64,000 nt of DNA from a virus: positions 248,001 through 312,000 of IMG/VR virus record IMGVR_UViG_3300032288_004964. The stretch is one strand, 5' to 3'. The notes beneath the pieces are model-generated. The model saw only the letters and a list, made by a program, of their open reading frames with translations. It was not told the DNA's origin and did no database searches. Below, piece by piece: positions 46,569 to 56,384 of the stretch. How positions within the stretch are numbered: the stretch's first letter is position 1; every line of letters begins with the position of its first letter. The position numbers and the translations under genes were made by a program.

Positions 46569-48032
46569 ATGAAAGTAGCATTGCTAATATCAGGATATTT
46601 AAGAACTTTTAAATTAAATATACCGCTTATAAAATCAAAAATTTTAGACCAATTTGATGATGTTGATGTTTATATACACATAACAAAAAATGAATCTAAA
46701 GATGATAGATACTTCAATCTTACAAATGAAATTGAAGATATTACTTATATAAATAATATACTTAACCCTACATCTCTTATATTTGAAGATAATATTGATA
46801 TATCTAAAAATAAAAAGAAGAATGATGTTAGCAATCTTTGGATTAAATATTATAAGTTAAATGAACTTAAAAAAATAAATGAATCTATATCTGGTAAATA
46901 TGATTTGGTTATTAAGTATAGACCAGATTTAAACTTAATATCAGATAATTTATTTACTAATGATATAAATAAGGATATTGTTTATATACCAAAAGATAGT
47001 GTAATTGATAAATCCAAATTAGCTAATATAAATGATAGATACATATGTGATATATTTGCTTATGGTAATACTAATGTGATGAATGAGTATTTCAATGTTT
47101 ATAATAATATTGAAGAAATTGGTGATAAATATGGGTATGTATCTGAAACATTATTATACAACCATTTAACTAAAAATAATATTCAATATGAATTAGTTGA
47201 TATAGAATATAATGTTATTTTATCTATGTGTAATGTTTTTGCTATATGTGGTGACTCCGGTTCAGGTAAAACAACATTAGGTAACATATTAAAAAAATAT
47301 TTTAACAATTCTTTTATGTTAGAATGTGATAGATATCATAAATGGGAAAGAGGAGATGAAAACTGGAAAAAATTTACACATCTAAATCCAGATGCTAATT
47401 ATATAACAAAAATGAATGATGATATTTTTGATTTAAAAATAGGTAAATCAATATATCAAGTTGATTATAATCATAGTAATGGTAAGTTCACAGAAAAAGA
47501 ACAAATAGATAAATCGGATAATATTATTGTTTGTGGGTTACATAGTTTATATTCTAAAAATGATAATGTTTACAACTTAAAAATATTTATAGACACAGAT
47601 GTTAATTTAAAGAAGAAGTGGAAAATAAAAAGAGATATTACCAAAAGAGGATATACAATTGATCAAATATTGAATCAAATTAATAGTAGAGAAGAAGATT
47701 TTCAAAAGTTTATTTATCCTCAAAGAGAAAAATCTGATATAATTATTAATTTTTTCACAAATGTTGAATTTGTTTTAGATGATATAGATAAAGAATCTGA
47801 TATTTACCTAAGGATATTTATTAATAAAAAATACCCACTTATTGATATTTTAAGTAATTTATCAAAAAAAGAAATTGAATTTCAAATAGATTCTGAATCA
47901 GATGAAAATTTTAACAAAATTACTTTTTATAAATATAAAGAATGTGATATATTAGGTGATTATTATCATTTAAATAATTACTATGATTATATAATGTTTT
48001 TTATTCTATCTTTACGACAAACAAATAATTAA
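46569..48032 (+). CDS. Glycosyltransferase-like + uridine-kinase/PRK-type kinase fusion
   Basis: 487 codons. Residues 1-215 look WavE/GT-like (ALLISGYLRTFKLNIPLIKS, YDLVIKYRPDLNL). Residues about 220-400 form a P-loop small-molecule kinase: FAICGDSGSGKTTLGNIL (Walker A), LECDRYHKWERGDENWKKF, HLNPDANYITKM, IYQVDYNHSNGKFT, IIVCGLHSLYS. The C-terminal 85 residues are unrecognised. One polypeptide may phosphorylate a polyol or sugar and transfer a related group. Confidence 0.75.
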   Translation: MKVALLISGYLRTFKLNIPLIKSKILDQFDDVDVYIHITKNESKDDRYFNLTNEIEDITYINNILNPTSLIFEDNIDISKNKKKNDVSNLWIKYYKLNELKKINESISGKYDLVIKYRPDLNLISDNLFTNDINKDIVYIPKDSVIDKSKLANINDRYICDIFAYGNTNVMNEYFNVYNNIEEIGDKYGYVSETLLYNHLTKNNIQYELVDIEYNVILSMCNVFAICGDSGSGKTTLGNILKKYFNNSFMLECDRYHKWERGDENWKKFTHLNPDANYITKMNDDIFDLKIGKSIYQVDYNHSNGKFTEKEQIDKSDNIIVCGLHSLYSKNDNVYNLKIFIDTDVNLKKKWKIKRDITKRGYTIDQILNQINSREEDFQKFIYPQREKSDIIINFFTNVEFVLDDIDKESDIYLRIFINKKYPLIDILSNLSKKEIEFQIDSESDENFNKITFYKYKECDILGDYYHLNNYYDYIMFFILSLRQTNN

Positions 48033-48066
48033 AATATTAGTATAATAGTAAATTACTAATATTTTT

Positions 48067-49125
48067 ATGATAAAGATTGCTTTTTATTCACATGAAATTG
48101 ATTTTGCTGGAACATGGAGATCTCATGAAAGAATAATAGAAGAATTACAAAATTATGATGAGTTCAAAACATATGTCTTATATAGTCCAGATGTGACTAA
48201 TAATCGTCTTGATATTTGTAAAAAAATACTAAATAAAACAGAATTTATTCCATTTAACAGAAGTAAACAAAAAACTGGACCAAATGAGGGATGGACTCCA
48301 ATAGAAACTAACTTTTCAGAAGTTTGTCTAAAATTAGACTTAGATATATTACACTTTGCAAGATCTGGATATTTTGAATGGCCATTTAATAATAGAAACG
48401 CCAAACTACAAATAGAAACAAATATATTTGGATATGATGATAACTCTCCATATTTAGATAGATCAATAGCTATAGCTAATGTTATTCAAAATTTGAAGAA
48501 AAAGAAATCAGATATAATTATCCCAAATCCAATACCATCAGAAACAAATCAATATGAAAGTTTAATTGATATGAGAGATGATTTTGGATTTTTAAAAAGT
48601 GATATAATTCTTGGAAGAATAGGAAGAGCTGCTAATTTTAATCCAATCGCATTAAATGGATACGCAATTGCAAAATCTAAATTTCCAAATTTAAAATATT
48701 TAATTATATCTCCTTGTGATGATACAATAAATTTTGTTAACTCTAACAATATAAAAGATGTTTTTTATATAAATCCTACAAATGATGATACTATTATAGA
48801 AAGATTTCATAAAACAATAGATATTTTTGCACATTATAGATCGGATGGTGAGATACATAGTACCGCAATTGCACAAGCTATGATTTATGGTATTCCAGTT
48901 ATATCGCACTATGCTGGTCTAAATGGTCAAGTAGAAACAATAGGTTTAGGTGGATTTTGTGTATCAAATCCTAATGAATATGCAGAAGCTATAGTAAAGT
49001 TAACAGATATTGACGAGAGAAATAGAATCGGAGAATTAGGTAAAAACTTTACAAAAGAAAGATCAGAACAAAAAAATATTGGATTGATATTATCCAAAAA
49101 ATATAAAGAATGGTTGAATTATTAA
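48067..49125 (+). CDS. GT4-type glycosyltransferase
   Basis: 352 codons. ILGRIGRAANFNPIALNGYA, IDIFAHYRSDGEIHSTAIAQ-AMIYGIPVISHYAGLNGQVE is the GT-B family 4 donor site (E-x7-E like). 34-nt gap before it, the largest in the island. Confidence 0.8.
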   Translation: MIKIAFYSHEIDFAGTWRSHERIIEELQNYDEFKTYVLYSPDVTNNRLDICKKILNKTEFIPFNRSKQKTGPNEGWTPIETNFSEVCLKLDLDILHFARSGYFEWPFNNRNAKLQIETNIFGYDDNSPYLDRSIAIANVIQNLKKKKSDIIIPNPIPSETNQYESLIDMRDDFGFLKSDIILGRIGRAANFNPIALNGYAIAKSKFPNLKYLIISPCDDTINFVNSNNIKDVFYINPTNDDTIIERFHKTIDIFAHYRSDGEIHSTAIAQAMIYGIPVISHYAGLNGQVETIGLGGFCVSNPNEYAEAIVKLTDIDERNRIGELGKNFTKERSEQKNIGLILSKKYKEWLNY

Positions 49126-49760
49126 AAATGTCACATTTATTAAGTCCCTATGTTATAGGAGCTGAAGGAAATGTTTCTTGTAAAGTGAATGATGCTTTTT
49201 ATATTAAAGGCAGTGGTAAATCTCTTTCTTCTCTTACTATAGAAGATTTAGTTTTATGTGATATGAGTGGTAATGCACATTCATCTTCAAAAAATAGACC
49301 GAGTATAGAAACTGGATTTCATGCATGGTTACTAAGTAATTTAGATATAAACTTTGTAGCTCATACACATCCAATAAATACATTAAAAATATTATGTAGT
49401 AAAGAAATATATAATTTTTCAAAATTTAGATTATTTCCAGACCAAGTTGTTTTTAATGGACCCGAATCCTGTGTAGTTGACTATTATCACCCAGGTGATG
49501 AGTTATTAGATGGTATCAAAATATCAGTAAATGAATACTTATTAAAATATGGATACCCACCAAAAATTATTTTACTTAAAAATCATGGAGTAATAACTTT
49601 TGGTAAGAGTATAAATGAGTGTATTTTATCAACACAAATGTGTGAAAAATCAGCTGAGATATTTTTAGGATCTTTATTTAATCCTGACTATCTATCAAAT
49701 GATGATATTAATAAAATTATAAATGATAATAAAGAAAAATATAGACAATCGCTATTATGA
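49110..49760 (+). CDS. Class II aldolase/adducin-family protein
   Basis: 216 codons. GAEGNVSCKV, IETGFHAWLL, FVAHTHPINTL (zinc-binding His pair) and LLKNHGVITFG match fuculose/rhamnulose-phosphate aldolases. The start at 49110 overlaps the previous gene by 16 nt and keeps the ELLKMSHLLSPYV segment. Could make or cleave a sugar precursor with the HAD phosphatase encoded next. Confidence 0.8.
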   Translation: MVELLKMSHLLSPYVIGAEGNVSCKVNDAFYIKGSGKSLSSLTIEDLVLCDMSGNAHSSSKNRPSIETGFHAWLLSNLDINFVAHTHPINTLKILCSKEIYNFSKFRLFPDQVVFNGPESCVVDYYHPGDELLDGIKISVNEYLLKYGYPPKIILLKNHGVITFGKSINECILSTQMCEKSAEIFLGSLFNPDYLSNDDINKIINDNKEKYRQSLL

Positions 49761-50050
49761 AAGTTATTTATGTAGACATTGACGAGACAATCTGTGAAAC
49801 TCCTAACCCAAGGAATTATTTTAATGCTAAACCAATAAAAGAAAATATTGAAAAGATTAATAAGCTATATGATGAGGGTAATACAATAGTATATTGGACA
49901 GCCCGTGGTAGTAGAACTCAAATTAATTGGTATGAGTTAACTAAAAAACAACTTATAGAATGGGGAGCAAAACATCATGAATTAAATGTTACTAAACCAT
50001 ATTATGATTTGTTTATAGATGATAAAACATTAAGAATTGAAGAAATATGA
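49757..50050 (+). CDS. HAD-like phosphatase
   Basis: 97 codons. MKVIYVDIDETICETP has the DXDET/S motif I; YWTARGSR is motif II; FIDDKTL is the terminal acidic motif. A minimal HAD, as in capsule loci. Confidence 0.8.
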   Translation: MKVIYVDIDETICETPNPRNYFNAKPIKENIEKINKLYDEGNTIVYWTARGSRTQINWYELTKKQLIEWGAKHHELNVTKPYYDLFIDDKTLRIEEI

Positions 50051-50535
50051 AACTAATATCACATAGAGGAAATATAATAGGTCCAAATCCAAGTAGAGAA
50101 AACTCACCATCTTATATTGATACCGCTATATCAGCTGGTTATGAAGTTGAGGTTGATATAAACTATAATAATGGTGTTTTCTATTTAGGCCATGATACAC
50201 CTGACTTTGAAATAAGTGAGAAATGGATAACTAAAAGAATAAATAATATCTGGTTTCATTGTAAGAATTTAGAAGCAGCTACTCAGCTTTCTAAGTTGTC
50301 AGATAAATTTGGTGAAGTTAAATTTTTTTGTCATTCTTCAGACTCATATGTTTTAACCAGTACTAATCATATTTGGGTACATGATTTAAGTATGAGACTA
50401 AGTGATAGATGTATAATTCCATTATTAAATGATACTGATATTTTAAAATATGAGGGCAATGTAGTATATGCTGTTTGTACTGACTATATCACACTAGCTG
50501 AATTTAACTTAAAACAAAAAGGACTTTTTAAATAA
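50047..50535 (+). CDS. Glycerophosphodiester phosphodiesterase-like protein
   Basis: 162 codons. ISHRGNIIGPNPSRENSPSY, GYEVEVDINYNNGVFYLGHD and FHCKNLEA match the GDPD-like barrel with HRG, E-x-D and H. Shorter than true GDPDs (no C-terminal strands), as in the capsule-locus subfamily. Confidence 0.75.
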   Translation: MKLISHRGNIIGPNPSRENSPSYIDTAISAGYEVEVDINYNNGVFYLGHDTPDFEISEKWITKRINNIWFHCKNLEAATQLSKLSDKFGEVKFFCHSSDSYVLTSTNHIWVHDLSMRLSDRCIIPLLNDTDILKYEGNVVYAVCTDYITLAEFNLKQKGLFK

Positions 50536-52109
50536 TGAGAAATATTAAATTAATAATACCAATGTCTGGTATAGGCAAAAGGTTTGTAGATGCGGGTTAT
50601 AAAGATCCTAAACCTTTAATAGAAGTTGATGGTTATCCTGTAATCAAACATGTTGTTGATTTATTTCCTGGTATTACAGATGTTACTTTTATATGTAATG
50701 AATTACATATGAAAGAAACTAATATGAGAGATATTCTTAATAAAATTTGTCCTAATTGTAAAATATTAGAAGTTTCTAATGAGAACAGAAGAGGACCGGT
50801 AGATGCTGTTTTACAAATAAAGGATTATATTAGTGATGAATGTGAGGTAATAGTTAGTTACTGTGACTATGGAACTGTTTGGGACTTTGATAAGTTTTTA
50901 GACAAAACATCATCTGGTGAGTTTGATGGTATGATTCCATGTTATACCGGATTTCATCCACATATGTTAGGAAGTGATAATTATGCTTTTTGTAAAGAAG
51001 ATAATATGAAACTTATTCAGATAAAGGAAAAAGAACCTTTTACTGATAATAAAATGAGTGAGTTTGCTTCTAATGGAACATATTATTTCAAATCTGGAAA
51101 AAATCTTAAAAAGTATTTTCAAGAATTAATGGACCTAGATATAAATCTAAAAGGTGAATTCTATATTAGTTTAGTTTATAATTTGCTTGTTAGAGATGGT
51201 CTAAATGTTGGAATATTTGAAATTGAGAAAATGTTACAATGGGGTACACCTTATGATTTAGAAATCTATAAAGGATGGTCAAGTTATTTTTCAAATATTA
51301 AAAATGTCCAATCAGATATAACAAATCCAAAAAATACAACTCTTATTTTACCAATGGCTGGCAAAGGAAGTAGATTTACTGAAAAGGGATATGAACTACC
51401 AAAGCCACTTTTAGATGTTGATGGATTACCTATGATTATTCAAGCTGTTAATTGTCTACCAAAATCGGATGAAAATATATTTATATGTTTAGAAGAACAT
51501 ATTAAAAATTATAATCTTGTTAGTGAACTTAGTTTTAATTATCCAGGTTGTAAAATTAAAACTATTAGCGAAACAACTCAAGGTCAGGCTTGTACTTGTG
51601 AGATAGGAATAAATGAATTTGATGTGAATTTAGAAAACCCTATAATGATTTCAGCCTGTGATAATGGTGTTTATTATGATAAAGAAGAATATTTAAAATT
51701 AGTAAATGATGAATCTATAGATATAATAGTATGGTCTTTTAGAAATAATCAAACAAGTAAAGTTAATCCAAATATGTATGCTTGGTTAGATGTTGATGAT
51801 GAGAATTTTATAAAGCATGTTTCTTGTAAAAAATTCATCTATGATGATCCTTTAACAACACATGCTATTATAGGAACTATGTTTTTTAGAAAGGCTAAAT
51901 ATTTTATAGATGGATTAAACAAAAACTATACAGAAAATATAAAAACTAATGGTGAGTTTTATGTTGACGATGTTTTAAATCAAAACATAAAAGATGATTT
52001 GAGAGTAAAAGTGTTTGAGGTAAAAAACTATATCTGTTGGGGAACACCAGATGACTACAAAACATATAACTATTGGAAGGAATATTTTAAAAATAAAAAT
52101 ATAAAATGA
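50535..52109 (+). CDS. Tandem sugar nucleotidyltransferase (two NTP_transferase domains)
   Basis: 524 codons. Two similar domains: IPMSGIGKRFVDAGYKDPKP at residue 6 and LPMAGKGSRFTEKGYELPKP at about 270, each with the nucleotidyl-transferase loop G-x-G-x-R-F and a downstream WGTP (MLQWGTP, ICWGTP). Internal duplication inside one gene, so it may activate two different sugar phosphates. Confidence 0.85.
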   Translation: MRNIKLIIPMSGIGKRFVDAGYKDPKPLIEVDGYPVIKHVVDLFPGITDVTFICNELHMKETNMRDILNKICPNCKILEVSNENRRGPVDAVLQIKDYISDECEVIVSYCDYGTVWDFDKFLDKTSSGEFDGMIPCYTGFHPHMLGSDNYAFCKEDNMKLIQIKEKEPFTDNKMSEFASNGTYYFKSGKNLKKYFQELMDLDINLKGEFYISLVYNLLVRDGLNVGIFEIEKMLQWGTPYDLEIYKGWSSYFSNIKNVQSDITNPKNTTLILPMAGKGSRFTEKGYELPKPLLDVDGLPMIIQAVNCLPKSDENIFICLEEHIKNYNLVSELSFNYPGCKIKTISETTQGQACTCEIGINEFDVNLENPIMISACDNGVYYDKEEYLKLVNDESIDIIVWSFRNNQTSKVNPNMYAWLDVDDENFIKHVSCKKFIYDDPLTTHAIIGTMFFRKAKYFIDGLNKNYTENIKTNGEFYVDDVLNQNIKDDLRVKVFEVKNYICWGTPDDYKTYNYWKEYFKNKNIK

Positions 52110-52744
52110 GTATAATTACAATATCAGAGCATTCAATATTGCCTGAATTAATAAAAAAAGATGGATGGATATTAGATTTAGGATGTGTGAATTTTACATT
52201 CTCTGTGGAAATGAAAAAATATTGCAATAATATTATTTGCTTAGATCCAAATGATAATATAACTAATATTCCTGATGGGTTAATATATGAAAAAAAAGCA
52301 TTAGTAGATAATAATGATAAAGAAGTAACATTTTATATTTATAATGATATTCAAGGATATTCTACTCTAAATCCAAAAAAAGATTGGTGTAAATTAAATG
52401 AGGTTATAAAAGTCGAAGCTTGTAACTTACAAGATATCATGAATAAATATAACATTAAACAATTTGAATTGATTAAATTTGATATAGAAGGTGCTGAATA
52501 CTCTATTTTAGAAAATATTGATTGGACAATATCAAAGCAGTTTTCTATAGAATTTCATGATTTTAGATTTATGAATCCTTTCTTTCCTAATAATGAAGAA
52601 TATTACAATAATTTGAAAATTAAAATGGAAAAATATTGCGACATTTATCAACATGAATGTACCGACCATGATGGTTTTCCAAAAGGAATGGGTAAAAATT
52701 ATTGGGATAGTCTATTTATTTTGAAAAAAAAATACTGGAAATGA
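52106..52744 (+). CDS. FkbM-family methyltransferase
   Basis: 212 codons. ILDLGCVNFTFSVEM (SAM loop), ELIKFDIEGAEYSILENIDW and the C-terminal DSLFILKK fit FkbM, which methylates glycan hydroxyls. ATGA overlap at both ends. Confidence 0.8.
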   Translation: MSIITISEHSILPELIKKDGWILDLGCVNFTFSVEMKKYCNNIICLDPNDNITNIPDGLIYEKKALVDNNDKEVTFYIYNDIQGYSTLNPKKDWCKLNEVIKVEACNLQDIMNKYNIKQFELIKFDIEGAEYSILENIDWTISKQFSIEFHDFRFMNPFFPNNEEYYNNLKIKMEKYCDIYQHECTDHDGFPKGMGKNYWDSLFILKKKYWK

Positions 52745-53397
52745 TTATTGGAAATGGATTGATAGCATCTGCATTTTCCAATTTTGAAAATGATGACTAT
52801 ATAATATTTGCATCAGGTGTTTCTTTTTCCTTAGAAAACAGAAAAGAAGAATTTTACCGTGAGGAAAAATTATTAAAAAGTCTGTTTAATACTGATAAAA
52901 AAATAGTTTATTTTAGCACAGTAAACCTATTTGATAATAATAATCCCTATTTTAGTCATAAAAAGAAAATGGAAAAAATAATATGTGATAATTTCAAAAA
53001 CTATCTCATTTTTAGACTTCCACAGGTTATCGGTAAAGGAGGAAATAGTAATAATCTATTTAATTACTTTAAAAATAAAATTATTAATGATGAGTTTATT
53101 TATGTTGAAAAAAATTCCACCAGATCACTCATAGATATTGAAGATGTTAGAGATATATGTTTGTTCTGCTTCAAGTATAACAATAAAATTTTAAACATTT
53201 CAAATATAAATACCATAAAGGTTTATGATATGGTAAATATTATGTATAAATATCTAAATAAAATTAGTAAAATTATACAAATAGATTCTTTACCAAATAA
53301 AATAATTGAAAATTCTTATGAAATTGAAGAATGTATATTATTACTTAATCTGAAAAAAGAAAACTACACTGAAAAAATTATACAAAAATATATATGA
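52741..53397 (+). CDS. NAD(P)-dependent epimerase/dehydratase-like protein
   Basis: 218 codons. Short Rossmann start MIIGNGLIASAFS, VYFSTVNLFD, FRLPQVIGKGG and RSLIDIEDVRDICLF match extended SDRs, though the Y-x3-K site appears as YFSHKKK. Reduced size; could be a reductase for a keto-sugar. Confidence 0.65.
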   Translation: MIIGNGLIASAFSNFENDDYIIFASGVSFSLENRKEEFYREEKLLKSLFNTDKKIVYFSTVNLFDNNNPYFSHKKKMEKIICDNFKNYLIFRLPQVIGKGGNSNNLFNYFKNKIINDEFIYVEKNSTRSLIDIEDVRDICLFCFKYNNKILNISNINTIKVYDMVNIMYKYLNKISKIIQIDSLPNKIIENSYEIEECILLLNLKKENYTEKIIQKYI

Positions 53398-54299
53398 TAA
53401 ATATCTCAGAATTAACACACTCAAATTTATACAGTTATCCTATTGATGATTGTATAGAATACATTAATAAAATACCTGAGGTTAAATATGAAGGTAATGA
53501 AAAAATAAAATTTCATGCTTATTGGTTTATTGGAAAAGAATTTGGTAGAAAACAAACTCTTTTGCTAAAATCATATTTAGCAACACAAAATTTAGAAAAA
53601 ACTGAATTTATTTTGTGGTGTAATGTAGATATAACAGATAATGATTTTCTTAGACCATTTCTACCATATATAACTTTTAAAATTTATAATCCAATTAAAG
53701 AGAGTATAGATACACCAATAGAAGATAGAATTGATATTCTTAGTTTAAATGATGAAAAGAACTGGTCTGGTGGTGACTTGTTTAGACTATTAGTTCTTCA
53801 TAATTATGGTGGTATCTATTTAGATATGGATATGGTTTTACTGAGAGATTTTTCACCACTCTTTTACCAAGAGTTTATGTATAAATGGGGTTGTCTACCA
53901 TTTGATACATCTAGTGATATAAATGGAGCTTGTATGGGTATTTTTAAAAAAAGTAAACTTAGTTTCGATCTTTTACAAACAATCAAATCCTTACCACTTT
54001 CACCTTTAACAACAATGTGGAGTAGTAATTTATATAAAATGGTTAGAAAAAATAATAGTAATTGGTCAGTATTACCAGCAGCCTTTTTTAATCCTGAGTG
54101 GCAAGATGATCCTAATAGAAATTGGGGATCTAATGATAATAATGCGTTTGCTGACAATCCATATAAATTATATGAAGGTGTTTTTTCTTGGCATTGGCAC
54201 AACAGATGGGATAATGATATACATCCAAATTCTAAGTGGAAAAAAATAGAAGATATAATTGAAAATAAATTAAAAAAATTAAATATACCAAATGAATAA
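53394..54299 (+). CDS. GT32-type glycosyltransferase
   Basis: 301 codons. SGGDLFRLLVLHNYGGIYLD with MDMVLL contains the DXD sugar-binding motif of family 32 (as in Och1 and capsule transferases). WHWHNRWDND near the end is typical too. Overlaps the next gene by 8 nt. Confidence 0.85.
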   Translation: MINISELTHSNLYSYPIDDCIEYINKIPEVKYEGNEKIKFHAYWFIGKEFGRKQTLLLKSYLATQNLEKTEFILWCNVDITDNDFLRPFLPYITFKIYNPIKESIDTPIEDRIDILSLNDEKNWSGGDLFRLLVLHNYGGIYLDMDMVLLRDFSPLFYQEFMYKWGCLPFDTSSDINGACMGIFKKSKLSFDLLQTIKSLPLSPLTTMWSSNLYKMVRKNNSNWSVLPAAFFNPEWQDDPNRNWGSNDNNAFADNPYKLYEGVFSWHWHNRWDNDIHPNSKWKKIEDIIENKLKKLNIPNE

Positions 54300-55083
54300 T
54301 GTTATTATAACACAACTAAGAAATCAATCAGGAAGAATTTTAGATTGGATTTTATACCACTACGAAGAAGGATTTGATACATTTATAATATATGACGACT
54401 ATTCTGAAGATAGTACAGTCTCTGAAATAAATAATATTATGTCAAAATATAATATTAGTATTATACTAAAAAATACGGATGGTTTAGGTAAAAAATATAA
54501 TATACTAGATTGTTCTAATTCAGAGTCATATGTTTTTGATAATTCATTAAATAGAAGAATCAAGAGGTCCTATTCAGCTGGTAATTCTATTGTTAAATCT
54601 ATTAATCCAGATGCAATTTGTGCAATTATTGATATTGATGAATTTCTTGTTTCAAATAGTGATAAAAAACTAACAGATATTATTAGAGAAAATCTAATAC
54701 TAAAGAATGTTGATCAGTTAGTAATAAACTCATTCGATGTATATAACAATTATAAATTAGGTGACTGGTACACTACATCTGATGATACATCTAATAGATG
54801 GGACTTTAATGATACTTTTAGAACTCATTTTAAAAATAGATATAAATCTGTGATAATATCAAAGTCTCTTGATGTGTGTAACTCACCACACATACTGAGA
54901 TGGGAAAATGATCCAATAGTTGATAATAAAAATCTAATAGATTCATTTAGAATTTTGGATTTTAATTTATTAAGAATTCATCACTTTAGAAAACCAAATT
55001 TAAAAATTAATATAAATTTTACAAATGACTCTACTTTAATTAATAAAATGAGAATTATTAAAAATAAATATGAAAAATTATAA
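54292..55083 (+). CDS. GT2/GT92-like glycosyltransferase
   Basis: 263 codons. RNQSGRILDWILYHYEEGFD then FIIYDDYSEDST and CAIIDIDEFLV (DXD) match the Glyco_tranf_2_4/GT92 pattern. Confidence 0.75.
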   Translation: MNNVIITQLRNQSGRILDWILYHYEEGFDTFIIYDDYSEDSTVSEINNIMSKYNISIILKNTDGLGKKYNILDCSNSESYVFDNSLNRRIKRSYSAGNSIVKSINPDAICAIIDIDEFLVSNSDKKLTDIIRENLILKNVDQLVINSFDVYNNYKLGDWYTTSDDTSNRWDFNDTFRTHFKNRYKSVIISKSLDVCNSPHILRWENDPIVDNKNLIDSFRILDFNLLRIHHFRKPNLKININFTNDSTLINKMRIIKNKYEKL

Positions 55084-56173
55084 TTATTTAATAGTTGGAT
55101 CAGGTCTTTTTGGATCAGTTTTTGCACATGAGATGACAAAGGCTGGTAAAAAATGCCTTATAATTGAAAAAAGAAATCACATAGGTGGAAATTGCTATAC
55201 TGAAAATAAAGATGATATAAATATACACACTTATGGTCCTCATATTTTCCACACCAATGATAGGGGAATTTGGGAATGGATAAATCAATTTACTGAATTT
55301 CACAATTATAAACACTCTCCTAAAGTTTTTTATGATGGTAATATGTATTCTTTTCCAATTAATTTAATGACTCTACACCAACTATGGGGAGTTAAGACAC
55401 CAAAAGAAGCCGAAGATAAATTAAAAGAAGTTTCTATTCAAAATAGCAATCCCCAAAATTTAGAAGAGTGGATTCTATCTCAAGTAGGTGAAGATATTTA
55501 TAATACTTTTATTAAAGGATATACTCAAAAACAATGGAATAAAGATCCTAAAGATCTACCAACATCTATTATCAAAAGACTTCCTATTAGAACAAATTTT
55601 GATGATAACTATTTTTTTGATAAATATCAAGGAATACCTGTAGGTGGATACACTCAAATATTTGAAAAAATGTTAGAAGGTATAGAAGTTAGAACAGGTA
55701 TAGATTATTTTTCTGATAAAGAATATTATAATTCACTTGCTGAAAAAATAGTATTTACCGGTAAGGTAGATGAATTTTTTGATTATAGATTCGGTGAATT
55801 AGAATATAGATCTTTAAAATTTGTAAATCAAAAGATTGATATAGAAGATTATCAAGGATGTTCAATAGTTAATTATACAGATTATGAAATACCATACACT
55901 AGAATAACAGAACATAAACATTTTGAGGGGTCTAAATCAGATGTAACTTGGATTACCAAAGAATATCCTTTAGATTATAAAAGAGGTGAAACACCTTATT
56001 ATCCAATTAATGATGAAAAGAATAATACTATCTATAATAAGTATAAAGAATTATCTAAAGATTCTAATGTTATATTTGGTGGTAGATTATCCGAATATAA
56101 ATATTATGACATGCATCAAATAATTGGATCGGCTCTTACTAAAGCAAAAAAAGAATTATCAAATGAAAAATAA
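55070..56173 (+). CDS. glf: UDP-galactopyranose mutase
   Basis: 367 codons, full length for Glf. N-terminal FAD-binding LIVGSGLFGSVFAHEM, then CLIIEKRNHIGGNCYTE, HTYGPHIFHTND, GYTQKQWNKDPKDLP and a RLSEYKYYDMHQ C-terminal active-site block. Converts UDP-galactopyranose to UDP-galactofuranose, so the glycan made here probably contains Galf. Last enzyme of the island. Confidence 0.95.
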   Translation: MKNYNYLIVGSGLFGSVFAHEMTKAGKKCLIIEKRNHIGGNCYTENKDDINIHTYGPHIFHTNDRGIWEWINQFTEFHNYKHSPKVFYDGNMYSFPINLMTLHQLWGVKTPKEAEDKLKEVSIQNSNPQNLEEWILSQVGEDIYNTFIKGYTQKQWNKDPKDLPTSIIKRLPIRTNFDDNYFFDKYQGIPVGGYTQIFEKMLEGIEVRTGIDYFSDKEYYNSLAEKIVFTGKVDEFFDYRFGELEYRSLKFVNQKIDIEDYQGCSIVNYTDYEIPYTRITEHKHFEGSKSDVTWITKEYPLDYKRGETPYYPINDEKNNTIYNKYKELSKDSNVIFGGRLSEYKYYDMHQIIGSALTKAKKELSNEK

Positions 56174-56384
56174 AACAGGAGCTGGTGGTGAAATTTATTC
56201 AAATAAAACCGCCGATAGATTAAGTAAAGATTATGGAATTGATGCAGCTGATGAGTTGAGTAAAATGTTATCTGAGCAAATTGCAAAAGAAATTGATAAA
56301 GAAATTCTAAAAAGTATGGGTATTTATAATAGAAATATAAGAAGAATGAATTCTATTAATAAGATATTTAAATCTTCTGAATAA
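56163..56384 (+). CDS. Small hypothetical protein
   Basis: 73 codons from the ATG at 56163 (an in-frame ATG at 56124 lies deep within glf). GGEIYSNKTADRLSKDYG then ADELSKMLSEQIAKEIDKEI, helical, ending in a basic segment. No family recognised; it resembles short tails found in phage virion proteins. The 3' end overlaps the convergent 56368 gene by 17 nt. Confidence 0.55.
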   Translation: MKNKTGAGGEIYSNKTADRLSKDYGIDAADELSKMLSEQIAKEIDKEILKSMGIYNRNIRRMNSINKIFKSSE

